This document shows, one piece after another, positions 17,149 to 25,807 of a stretch of DNA of 41,106 nucleotides (position 1 is its first letter; every line of letters begins with the position of its first letter). The position numbers and the translations under genes are program-made. The stretch is taken from contig JAGSHB010000031.1 of NCBI GenBank assembly GCA_023954815.1, forward strand, positions 1 through 41,106, written 5' to 3'. The notes under the pieces are model-generated. The model worked only from the letters and a program-made list of their open reading frames with translations, made no database searches and was not told the DNA's origin. This DNA is from Myxococcales bacterium. GTDB lineage: Bacteria > Myxococcota_A > UBA9042.

Positions 17149-18372
17149 ATGCAACTTTCAGGTGAATTGACCTTGCCTCAGACGGCCGCAGTTCGCCGCG
17201 GGATTCGCACGGCTCGGGCCCTACTGACCGTGTGCGCGGCGGTTTTACTCACCACCGAAGCGAACGCGGTCGCACCAACGGCGACCAAGGTGACGACCTC
17301 ACCCGACATCAGCCATCGGGCCGGCAAGGGCATCAAGTTCATCGCCCCGAGTGGCGCCTGGTTGTCGCTGCGTCCGCGGGTGATGTTGCTGTACCACCGC
17401 GACCAACCAGAACAAGGCAAGGCCGCCCATGCCCTGACGTTGCGGCGCGCCCGGTTCATCATCAAGAGCGGCATGCCGACGCTGCACCTGTCCTCCAAGC
17501 TGGAGTTGGCATTTTCTTCCCGAGATCTGCGTTTCTCGGGCGGACATCCCCGTCAGACGCCGGTGTTGACTTGGTCGGTGGCGTGGACCCAATGGCGCGA
17601 TCTGCGGGTCAAGGTCGGGCAGTTCAAAATTGGCTACTCCCGTCAGCGACTGATCTCCTCGGGCAATCTGCAGATGGTGGATCGTTCCGCCGTGCAGGGC
17701 GAGTTCACGCTGGATCGGGATATTGGTGTTGAGTTGTACAGCGACGACCTCGGCGGATTGGGCGTGCTGCGCTACGTGGTGGGTGTCTACAACGGCGAAG
17801 GTCGCGATGTGTATCAGCTCTCCACGTCGCCCCCCATGGTGCTCGCCCGCCTTGAGTTCCTCCCCTTCGGCAAGTTTGACGCCTACAAGGAAGCGGACCT
17901 CAAGCGGCATCGCACGCCGAAGCTGGTCATCGCAGTGGCCGGCGCCAAGCTGGATGGTGCGGCACGGGATCGCGGTGTCCTGGGCAGCGTCCCCAAAGAC
18001 GGCGAGACGACCGACCACACGATGATGACCGCCGACCTACATGCGAAGTGGCGGGGGCTGTCCCTGTTCGTCGAGGGCCACGCACGTTCTTCGAAACGGG
18101 CTGCAGGGCTCGCTCCCGGGCGCAGCGGCTGGGGCGTGGTGTCGACGTTGGGTTGGATGCTACCGCTCAAACGCGATATCGAACTCAGTGCGCGCTTCGG
18201 CCAGATCACTGGCGCACCAGATAGCGCGGTAAAGGACCTGCGCGAAATCGGCGGCGGTCTGTCGTGGTACCTGAGTGGCCACGCGAACAAAATTCAAGCG
18301 GATGTGACGCAGCTGTCCAGCGAAGGCAGTGACGACCTGCGGTTCCGGCTGCAGTTGCAAGTGTCGATGTAA
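17149..18372 (+). CDS. Porin O/P-family (phosphate-selective-porin-like) protein
   Basis: A 407-residue outer-membrane protein. The ATG at 17149 is preceded by AGGAG and followed by a long Sec signal ending EANA. An open frame extends upstream to 16762, but that part only runs antisense to the neighbouring gene. The body has the usual porin O/P pattern: WLSLRPRVMLLYH at the first strand, RRARFIIKSG, KLELAFSSRDLR, VKVGQFKIGYSRQRL with the RVGQxKxPxS-like stretch, DRDIGVELYSDDL, and a tail of beta strands ending LRFRLQLQVSM. Porin O/P members conduct anions, classically phosphate or polyphosphate. It lies divergent to the CotH/outer-membrane operon, so the two may share regulation. The substrate is not proven by sequence. 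Confidence 0.88.
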   Translation: MQLSGELTLPQTAAVRRGIRTARALLTVCAAVLLTTEANAVAPTATKVTTSPDISHRAGKGIKFIAPSGAWLSLRPRVMLLYHRDQPEQGKAAHALTLRRARFIIKSGMPTLHLSSKLELAFSSRDLRFSGGHPRQTPVLTWSVAWTQWRDLRVKVGQFKIGYSRQRLISSGNLQMVDRSAVQGEFTLDRDIGVELYSDDLGGLGVLRYVVGVYNGEGRDVYQLSTSPPMVLARLEFLPFGKFDAYKEADLKRHRTPKLVIAVAGAKLDGAARDRGVLGSVPKDGETTDHTMMTADLHAKWRGLSLFVEGHARSSKRAAGLAPGRSGWGVVSTLGWMLPLKRDIELSARFGQITGAPDSAVKDLREIGGGLSWYLSGHANKIQADVTQLSSEGSDDLRFRLQLQVSM

Positions 18373-18508
18373 CGCAGACCGCCTTCGACTATAGACTTAT
18401 CATGTATACAAATGTCTAGTTCGGATTCGAACAGAAAGCGTCATCGATGGGTGAATCGCGACGAGCGAATCTGCTAGAGTAGAGGCTCTGAGAGAGGGAG
18501 CCGCAGAA

Positions 18509-21500
18509 ATGGATCGTCTACAATCGCCATCGCGGCGGCCCCATGCCTGGGATCCGACCCGTGTAATCTTGGTCATAAGCGCTCTGATTACAGTGGCCTT
18601 GCCTGGATGTCTGCCCGACTTTGAGACGGCCGAGTCCCTAGAAGCACGCCTGGATGCGCTGGCCCAAAACGGCGACATTGTGGATCCAGACGGCAATGCC
18701 GACGCGGACGATGTCGTCGATGATGCACAAGACGCCACGGTGATTTTCGACATCAAGGCGGGTGATACCGGCCAGCCCGATACAGGCAACAATGACCCCG
18801 ACACGGATGAGGGCACTGACGTCGGGCAGGACGCGAAGGCGCCGGAGTGCGAATCCAACTTTGACTGCGCGCAGCTCTACAAGGGCCAATCGCCGTGCTC
18901 GTACTACACCTGCAATGGCCAGACCAAGCTCTGTGTGCACCAAGTGCCCGAGGAAGGGACGGCATGTCAGCTTGTTGGTCAGACCCTGAGCTCCTGCCAG
19001 TTGAGTGTGTGCGATGGCAAAGGCGCATGTGGCATCGCCAACGCCAAAGATGGCCTCGCGTGCGGTTTCGGTAAGTGCGGCAATAAGTGCGCCACGGGCC
19101 AGTGTGTTGCCGCGGGCGCGGCTGACTACGACGACGGAAACCCCTGCACACAGGATTATTGCGATCAGGGAAAGGAGGTGGTGCACAAGCCGATCACCAA
19201 CCTGTCGCTGGCCTGTGACGACAACAACGCTTGTACACAATCAGATGCCTGCATCGCTGGTAGCTGCCTCGGGGCTGCGAAGGCCTGCGACGACGGGTTC
19301 GCCTGCACATTCGACGCCTGCGACAAGGCGAAGGGCTGCATACACACCGCCAAGCCAGGGGTGTGTAACGACGGCGATCCATGCACCAAGGACGCCTGCG
19401 ACATCGCCATTGGATGCACCATCACCGGCGACGTCGTGGGTGCAGCTTGTGACGATGGCAACGCGTGCACCAAAGGCGAGGTCTGCGGTAAGGGCGGTGT
19501 CTGTGAGGGCGGCAGCTCGACCTGCACGTGCAAATCGGATGGCGACTGCAGCAACAAGGACCTGTGCAAGCCCATGGCGTGCATCAAGAGCCTGTGCCAG
19601 GTGGACCTCGCCAAGTCCGTGACGTGCACCGACAGTGGCGACACCACCTGCGCTAAGAACATCTGCGACGCCACAACGGGCAAGTGCAAACCTTCGGCTG
19701 CCAAAGACGGGGTGGAGTGCGACGACGGCGATGAGTGCACCGTCTCGGCTAACTGCAGCAAGGGCGCCTGCATCGGGACTAAGGCGCAGCAGTGCGATGA
19801 CAACAACGCGTGTACCGACGACTCGTGTGCATCGGGTCAGGGCTGCGTCAACCTGCCGAATCAGGCGACCTGCGACGACAACAACGCGTGTACGAGCGGG
19901 GATGCCTGCACCAGCGGCACGTGCGCGGCGAAGGCCAAGGTCTGCGATGACAACATCAACTGTACATTCGACGCGTGTGACGCCAAGACCGGCGCCTGCA
20001 GCCATAAGGCAGACGACGCCAAATGCGACGATGGCAGCGCCTGCACCAGCGACAGCTGCGGGGCGAAGGGATGTGTCTACTCCCCGAACGACAAGGGCAG
20101 CTGCGACGACGGCGATAGCTGCACCAAGAATGCCTGCCAGAAGGGATCCTGCGCGGTAACGTCGGTGGTGTGCGCCTGCTCGACGGCGAAGGATTGCGAC
20201 GACGGCAACCCCTGCACGACCAACGCTTGCGCCGACGGAAAATGCAGCGCAAAGCCCGGCAACAAGGGGCAAAAGTGCACGACGGGCGACAAGTGCCAGG
20301 TGGCTGATAGTGGCACGTGCGCCGCTGGCGTCTGTGTGAGTGGGAACAAACCGAAAGACTGCGGCGGCGTGGCGGACGCGTGCCACAAGGGCGTCTGTGC
20401 ACCGGCTTCAGGTGAGTGCGTCAAAGTCGCCCTCGGTGATGGCACGACGTGTGACGCTGACGGCAACGGCTGCACCGTGGCGGACGCTTGTTCAGCAGGA
20501 AAGTGCGTGGCCGGCAAGTCTGCAGACTGCGGTGCAGACGCGGATGCCTGCAACGCGACGGCGTGCAAATCGGGCGGCGCGGCGACATACACTTGCGAGA
20601 AGACGCCGCAACCCCAGGGCACCGAGTGCAGCGACGGCAAGTTCTGCACAACGGGCGATGGCTGCGACGGCAAGGGTAAATGCGCGAGCAAAGGCGTGAA
20701 AGACTGTGCCGGCTTGAACGACGACTGCAATGTGGGCACATGCAGCGACGAGAAGAAGAGTTGCGTTGCGAAGCCCAAGGCGAAGGGCCTCAAGTGCAAC
20801 GACGGATTTTACTGCACCGTGACGGACCAATGCAGCGCTGACGGCAAGTGCAAGGGCAGCGCCCCCCGCAAGTGCGATGAGAAAGCGTGTCACGACACGA
20901 GCTGCGATGATGTGAAGGACGCGTGTCTGCTGGTGCCCACCGCCATAGGCGCTGCGTGCGACGACAGCAGCCTGTGCACGGCCAACGACGTCTGTGATGG
21001 CAAAGGACTCTGCGCCGGCAAGGGTGTGGCGTGCGATGACGGCAACCCCTGCACCGTCGATGCCTGCGACAACCAGACTGGCAAGTGCACCGCCACTGCC
21101 AAATCAGGCCTGGCTTGCAGCGACGGCAATGCGTGCACGCTGGGAGAGTCTTGCGACGACAAGGGCTCCTGCGCCGGCGGCAAGGCCAAAGCGTGCAACG
21201 GAGAGGCCTGCGCGGAGGCGACGTGCAACAAGGGCACAGGCCAGTGCGGCACGCAACCCAAGGCGCCAGGCACGGCCTGTGACGACGGCGACGCATGCAC
21301 CGCTGGCGACGGCTGCGACGGCAAAGGCGCGTGCGCTGGCGGCACACCGAAGACCTGTGAGGGCGATGCCTGCAATGCGGGCGTGTGCGAGGGCAAGACG
21401 GGTACGTGCGGCAAGTCGCCGAGAAAGGCAGGAACGCCTTGCACCGACGGCAATGGCTGCACGGTGGATGATGCCTGCGATGGCAAGGGCTCGTGTGCTG

Positions 21501-24500
21501 CAGGTGGGGCCAAGAAGTGCCCGTCCGGCACGTGCACGACGGGCAATTGCGATGACAAGACTGGAAAATGCCTGGCGACACCGCTCAACGACGGCACGGA
21601 ATGCGACGACAAGAACGCGTGCACGGCCGGCGACAAATGCACTGCTGGGGTCTGCAAAGCCGGTAGCTTCACGTGCGAATGCAAGATGGACGGCGACTGC
21701 GACGACAAGAACGCGTGCACCACGGACAAATGCGTGACCGCCGGCGGGCAGACCCTGTGCAGCTACGCCAACACCAAGGACAACCCTTGCGATGATGGCA
21801 ATGCGTGCACGACCAACGACGCGTGCAGTGACGGCCAATGCGCGGGCAAGACGACCGTCTGTGATGACAACAACCCGTGCACAGCGGACAAATGCGACGC
21901 GACCAGCGGCAAGTGTGTCGCCCCGGCAACCACTGGCGCCAAGTGCGACGATGGCAACAAATGCTCAACCGAGGATGCCTGCTCCGACAAGGGAGCCTGT
22001 AAGGGCAAGGTCAAGACCTGCGACGACGGCCAAGTCTGCACCGATGATGCGTGCATCGCGTCGACGGGCGGATGTAGCAACAAGGTCAACACAAAGAGCT
22101 GCGACGACGGCAACAAGTGCACGCTGACAGACACATGCGTAAATGGGGTATGCAGCGGCAAGAAGAAGGTCTGCGATGACAAGAACCCGTGTACGTCAGA
22201 CGCTTGTGACAACAAGTCGGGCGATTGCACGAAAACGCCGTTGGTCGGGTTGAGCTGCTCCGATGGCGTTGCGTGTACGACGGGTGACGCGTGTGACACC
22301 AAGGGCGCGTGCGCAGGCAAGAAGAAGGTCTGCGACGATGGCAACGCCTGCACTGCCGACGGTTGCGACAGCCAAAGCGGTAAGTGCACGTTTGACGTGA
22401 TCAATGGTGGCGCGTGTAGCGACGGTGACGCATGCACGACGGTCGATTCCTGCAACAGCGCGGGTGTGTGCAAAGGCACGAGTCCGAAGACCTGCAATGG
22501 CGACGCATGCAACGTCGGGATCTGTGACGCGAAGACTGGTAACTGCGGGAAGAAGCCGAAGATCGGCGGCACAAGCTGCGATGACGGCGACGGCTGCACC
22601 GAGAGCGATGCGTGTGACGGCGCTGGTAAGTGCGCCGGTGGCAAGACCAAGACGTGCGTGGGTGACGCCTGCAATGTGGGCGTTTGTGTGGCTCCCCACG
22701 GCACCTGCAGCAAGCAACCGCGGAGCAGTGGGACGCTGTGCTCGGATAACAACAGCTGCACAGTCGGCGATGCCTGCGACGGCAAGGGCTCCTGCAAGGC
22801 GGGTGGGCTCAAACAGTGCGCAGCAGACGCCTGCAACGAAGCGACCTGCAACCCAACCAATGGCGCCTGCGGAAAGAAAGCCAGGCCTATCGGCGCGCCC
22901 TGCAATGATGGTGACGCGTGCACGCAGACGGATAAATGCAACGGCGCCGGGACATGTCTCGGAAGCAACGCGAAGGCCTGCGCAGGCGACAGCTGCAACA
23001 ACGGAACCTGCGATAGCAAGAGCGGCAGCTGCGGACTCAAGCCCAAGGCGTCGGGCACCACCTGCACCGATAGCAACGCGTGCACCAGTGGCGATGTCTG
23101 CGAGTCGGGCTCCTGTAAGCCCGGAAGTTGGATATGCCAGTGTCAGAAGGATGCCGACTGCAATGACAGCAATGGCTGCACCAGCGACAGCTGCATCTCG
23201 GTCTCGGGCAAGCTCGAGTGCAAGAACGCGGTGAATCTTGGGCAGTTGTGCAATGACGGAAAGGCCTGCACGACGGGGGATAAGTGTAATACCAGCGGCG
23301 TATGCACCGGTGCCGCCAAGCAATGCGACGACAGCAATCCGTGCACGGTCGATGCCTGTGTAGCCACCACTGGCGCCTGCAAGAGCACGCCCGACACGGG
23401 AAAGAGCTGCGACGATGGCAAGAAGTGCACGTTGAGCGATGTCTGCAACAGCTCCGGTGTCTGCGGAGGCACGGCGAAGCTCTGCGATGACTCCAACGGC
23501 TGTACAAATGACGCGTGCAGCACGAGTACCGGCCAGTGCTTGTTCACCAACAATTCAGCCGGCTGCGACGACAGCGACCCCTGCACCATCAACGACAGCT
23601 GCAAGGGCGGGACGTGTTCGGGCACGACCAAGGGCTGCGACGACGGAAATGCGTGCACCGTGGACAGCTGCAGCAAGGGCAGCTGTGTGCATCAGCCAGA
23701 TACTGGAGCGACATGCAACGACGGAGATGCGTGCACCAGCGAGGACCGTTGCACCTCTTCGAGCACGTGCGCGGGCACCCAGAAGAACTGCGATGACGGC
23801 AACAGCTGCACCAACGACAACTGCAGCGCGGGATCGTGCGTTCACCCTGCAAATACCGGGGCGGCTTGCAACGATGGCAACGCCTGCACGCTCAGCGACG
23901 CCTGCGGCAGCGATGGTAGCTGCAAGGCTGGCTCTGCAAAGGTGTGCTCGGCCGACCAGTGTTCGATTGGCGTTTGCAACATCGTCAATGGCCAATGCAG
24001 CACATCGCCCAAACCGTCTGGTGAGTCCTGCAGCGACAACGATGGGTGCACGGTTGGCGACGTCTGCGACGGCGGCGGCGATTGTAAAAAGGGCAAGGAT
24101 AAGGAGTGCGACGAGAAGTCTTGCAATGACGTCAAGTGCAGTAGCTCGACGGGCGATTGTGTCTACACGCCTCATAGCAAGGGCAATGGTTGCGATGACG
24201 GCAACAAGTGCACTGAAAGCGACGAGTGTGACGGGGCGGGCAAGTGCGTCTCCGGCGGTTTGAAATCGTGCAACACAAGCACGAAGTGCGCGAAATCGTA
24301 CTGTGAATTGGCGAGTGGCAACTGCGTGGTGGAGCCAGACGTGGGCGCGAGCTGCAACGATGGCAACGCGTGCACAAAGAACGACAAGTGCCAGGTCAAC
24401 TACACGTGTGCAGGCGCAAAACGTTGCGTCGACCAGTACGCTTGTACGTACGACAGTTGCTTCTCAAGCGGTACGGCCTACAAGTGCAGTCACACCAAGA

Positions 24501-24592
24501 GCGACTACTACTGTCGTAAGAAATACAGCAACTACAAGGCAGTGTGCCGGCCGGCGAGCGCCAATAAGACCGATGGCTGCAAGGTGCCGTAG
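18509..24592 (+). CDS. Giant Cys-rich CDDGNxCT-repeat lipoprotein
   Basis: A 2027-residue lipoprotein. GAGGGAG precedes the ATG. The signal ends near Cys34 (VALPGC) and is followed by an acidic Asp/Thr/Gly tether to about 110. The rest is about 50 modules that start CDDGNACT or close variants, with four Cys each. Type A reads CDDGNACTxxDxCDGKGxCxG; type B reads CDDxNPCTxDxCDxxTGxC. In a third type, B', the opening is CxGDACNxGxC. Four C-x-C hinges (near residues 340, 555, 1054 and 1541) divide the array. Modules like these, probably small disulfide-held units, occur in surface proteins of Myxococcota-type bacteria. The last 40 residues (CSHTKSDYYCRKKY onward) differ and may cap the rod. It is probably a long surface adhesin or metal-binding rod; the role is unproven. 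Confidence 0.92.
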   Translation: MDRLQSPSRRPHAWDPTRVILVISALITVALPGCLPDFETAESLEARLDALAQNGDIVDPDGNADADDVVDDAQDATVIFDIKAGDTGQPDTGNNDPDTDEGTDVGQDAKAPECESNFDCAQLYKGQSPCSYYTCNGQTKLCVHQVPEEGTACQLVGQTLSSCQLSVCDGKGACGIANAKDGLACGFGKCGNKCATGQCVAAGAADYDDGNPCTQDYCDQGKEVVHKPITNLSLACDDNNACTQSDACIAGSCLGAAKACDDGFACTFDACDKAKGCIHTAKPGVCNDGDPCTKDACDIAIGCTITGDVVGAACDDGNACTKGEVCGKGGVCEGGSSTCTCKSDGDCSNKDLCKPMACIKSLCQVDLAKSVTCTDSGDTTCAKNICDATTGKCKPSAAKDGVECDDGDECTVSANCSKGACIGTKAQQCDDNNACTDDSCASGQGCVNLPNQATCDDNNACTSGDACTSGTCAAKAKVCDDNINCTFDACDAKTGACSHKADDAKCDDGSACTSDSCGAKGCVYSPNDKGSCDDGDSCTKNACQKGSCAVTSVVCACSTAKDCDDGNPCTTNACADGKCSAKPGNKGQKCTTGDKCQVADSGTCAAGVCVSGNKPKDCGGVADACHKGVCAPASGECVKVALGDGTTCDADGNGCTVADACSAGKCVAGKSADCGADADACNATACKSGGAATYTCEKTPQPQGTECSDGKFCTTGDGCDGKGKCASKGVKDCAGLNDDCNVGTCSDEKKSCVAKPKAKGLKCNDGFYCTVTDQCSADGKCKGSAPRKCDEKACHDTSCDDVKDACLLVPTAIGAACDDSSLCTANDVCDGKGLCAGKGVACDDGNPCTVDACDNQTGKCTATAKSGLACSDGNACTLGESCDDKGSCAGGKAKACNGEACAEATCNKGTGQCGTQPKAPGTACDDGDACTAGDGCDGKGACAGGTPKTCEGDACNAGVCEGKTGTCGKSPRKAGTPCTDGNGCTVDDACDGKGSCAAGGAKKCPSGTCTTGNCDDKTGKCLATPLNDGTECDDKNACTAGDKCTAGVCKAGSFTCECKMDGDCDDKNACTTDKCVTAGGQTLCSYANTKDNPCDDGNACTTNDACSDGQCAGKTTVCDDNNPCTADKCDATSGKCVAPATTGAKCDDGNKCSTEDACSDKGACKGKVKTCDDGQVCTDDACIASTGGCSNKVNTKSCDDGNKCTLTDTCVNGVCSGKKKVCDDKNPCTSDACDNKSGDCTKTPLVGLSCSDGVACTTGDACDTKGACAGKKKVCDDGNACTADGCDSQSGKCTFDVINGGACSDGDACTTVDSCNSAGVCKGTSPKTCNGDACNVGICDAKTGNCGKKPKIGGTSCDDGDGCTESDACDGAGKCAGGKTKTCVGDACNVGVCVAPHGTCSKQPRSSGTLCSDNNSCTVGDACDGKGSCKAGGLKQCAADACNEATCNPTNGACGKKARPIGAPCNDGDACTQTDKCNGAGTCLGSNAKACAGDSCNNGTCDSKSGSCGLKPKASGTTCTDSNACTSGDVCESGSCKPGSWICQCQKDADCNDSNGCTSDSCISVSGKLECKNAVNLGQLCNDGKACTTGDKCNTSGVCTGAAKQCDDSNPCTVDACVATTGACKSTPDTGKSCDDGKKCTLSDVCNSSGVCGGTAKLCDDSNGCTNDACSTSTGQCLFTNNSAGCDDSDPCTINDSCKGGTCSGTTKGCDDGNACTVDSCSKGSCVHQPDTGATCNDGDACTSEDRCTSSSTCAGTQKNCDDGNSCTNDNCSAGSCVHPANTGAACNDGNACTLSDACGSDGSCKAGSAKVCSADQCSIGVCNIVNGQCSTSPKPSGESCSDNDGCTVGDVCDGGGDCKKGKDKECDEKSCNDVKCSSSTGDCVYTPHSKGNGCDDGNKCTESDECDGAGKCVSGGLKSCNTSTKCAKSYCELASGNCVVEPDVGASCNDGNACTKNDKCQVNYTCAGAKRCVDQYACTYDSCFSSGTAYKCSHTKSDYYCRKKYSNYKAVCRPASANKTDGCKVP
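18840..24500 (+). repeat. Alternating Cys-module array with ~490-residue super-repeat
   Basis: About 50 tandem Cys modules. From the third C-x-C hinge (about 21670) the order is B, four A-B pairs, four A-B' pairs, then A and the fourth hinge (about 23130). After that hinge the order is again B, four A-B pairs, three A-B' pairs and A, then the terminal module. Both halves also begin with the same longer B variant. The unit between hinges is about 487 residues, and the shorter last copy lacks one A-B' pair. DNA identity between copies is only moderate, so the duplication is old. Confidence 0.8.
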
Positions 24593-24792
24593 TTCCGACG
24601 GCTGTGTTCGCCGCGACCGGGGCGCTTGTAGCCCCCCAATGAACAAGAAGACCTAGCAGTGTGCAGCCATCCTGATTTTACGGCGCCCGCTGCTAGATTC
24701 AGGCTGGTGCCGCGATTCTGGTTGCTGTCAGTTGCCACCGTTGGCCGAAGAGACAGGTGCCGATCTGCAATCGCTGTCGGGATAGCGCCGCC

Positions 24793-25647
24793 CTAAAAGC
24801 GGGCACCGAGCACCAATCCGCCACCGCCGGAAGACCAGGACGGCGCGAGCCAAAGGGCCTGCGCCTTCTTCTTGGCAGGTTTGGGGAGGCCAGACTGCCA
24901 CCACTGCCATGCCGTCCAAGCGGACAGTCCCACGCCGATGACGCCGGCTCCGATGGCCAAACTACGCCACGCGACGGCGCTATCGCGGTTGGTCAGGTAG
25001 CGCTTCTTGGAGGCTTGATCCACGACTTCGTTTGAGGACATCTCCGACGCCAGGTTCCAGGCGACGCCGTACGCTGCGCCAGACAGGACCAGAACACCGA
25101 CCGACGTGCCTGCCCACCATGGGTCAATTCGGCGCTGTGCCAGCAGGGCTTTTCGACGCTTCGCCTCCGCGGTACGACGCGCGGCTGCTTGGCGAGCTGC
25201 GAGTTGGGCCGCTCGTTTCTTCTTGTCAGTCGCTAGGCGTCGTGCAACCGCTGCATCGCGCGCCTTGGCTGTGGCGGCGGCCTGTTTCACGCGCATCTCG
25301 ATACTTGTGAGGTGTTTTTTGGCCGCCATTTTGCCTGCGGCGTCCACGCCGGGCAGTGATAGATAGTGCCGGAACAGGGCAATGGCTTTCTTGTTGTACT
25401 TGCCCTCTTCGTAGGCACGTGCAGCGTTGTAGACTAGGCTTGGCGCCTGCGACAGCGCGAACGCCTCCATGAACTGGAGCGCAGCGTCCTTGTACAACTT
25501 GCTACGAAAGAAGACTTTTGCCTCGGTAGCCAATGCCTCAGCCTTGCGCATCTCGGCAGGCGTCGCGGCGGCCGCGGGCGGCGGCAACCACAACGCAGCA
25601 ACGAGGCAGCAGGCGAAAAGTACATCAATGGTGAGGTAACGCGTCAT
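24793..25647 (-). CDS. TPR/coiled-coil protein with two membrane helices
   Basis: A 284-residue protein with a Sec-like signal (residues 1-27, ending PAAAA). Residues 33-110 are TPR-like (ALATEAKVFFRSKLYKDAAL, SLVYNAARAYEEGKYNKKAI), the form common in Myxococcota exported tetratricopeptide proteins. A long Ala/Arg/Lys coiled coil follows (about 115-170). Two membrane segments come next (GTSVGVLVLSGAAYGVAW and LAIGAGVIGVGLSAW), then a short Gly-rich tail ending VLGARF. The likely topology is TPR in the periplasm and helices in the inner membrane. It is convergent with the giant repeat gene and divergent from the lipase operon. The function is unknown; scaffolding of envelope complexes is a guess. 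Confidence 0.8.
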   Translation of the reverse strand: MTRYLTIDVLFACCLVAALWLPPPAAAATPAEMRKAEALATEAKVFFRSKLYKDAALQFMEAFALSQAPSLVYNAARAYEEGKYNKKAIALFRHYLSLPGVDAAGKMAAKKHLTSIEMRVKQAAATAKARDAAVARRLATDKKKRAAQLAARQAAARRTAEAKRRKALLAQRRIDPWWAGTSVGVLVLSGAAYGVAWNLASEMSSNEVVDQASKKRYLTNRDSAVAWRSLAIGAGVIGVGLSAWTAWQWWQSGLPKPAKKKAQALWLAPSWSSGGGGLVLGARF

Positions 25648-25807
25648 TGTCTACCTGGGAGCCTAACCACATCCGCTTCATGCGGCAACGCATCGCCGTC
25701 ATGGGCCAGAGCCCTTCCCCTGGAGGCCAATTTCTGCGAGACAGATGCCCCGCACTCAAGCGAGGCTGAGCCTGCTCCTGGGCAACATCGGGCGAGGAGA
25801 GACGAAC

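Noticed and set aside
18403-18410. tgtataca palindrome in an AT-rich spot upstream of the giant repeat gene
   Set aside because: Could be part of a promoter or operator, but eight bases are too few to claim a site, and -35/-10 spacing is not convincing.
21763-23085. Long antisense open frame (440 codons) under the giant repeat gene, with several similar ones at 19241-20386, 20790-21729 and 22196-23323
   Set aside because: They arise from the periodic, GC-rich Cys-module codons. Their products are repetitive Ser/Leu/His/Pro or Arg/Cys strings with no domain, signal or ribosome site.
18840-24500. Possible CRISPR array because of dense short repeats
   Set aside because: The repeats are coding modules in one open frame with degenerate sequence and no constant repeat-spacer pattern.
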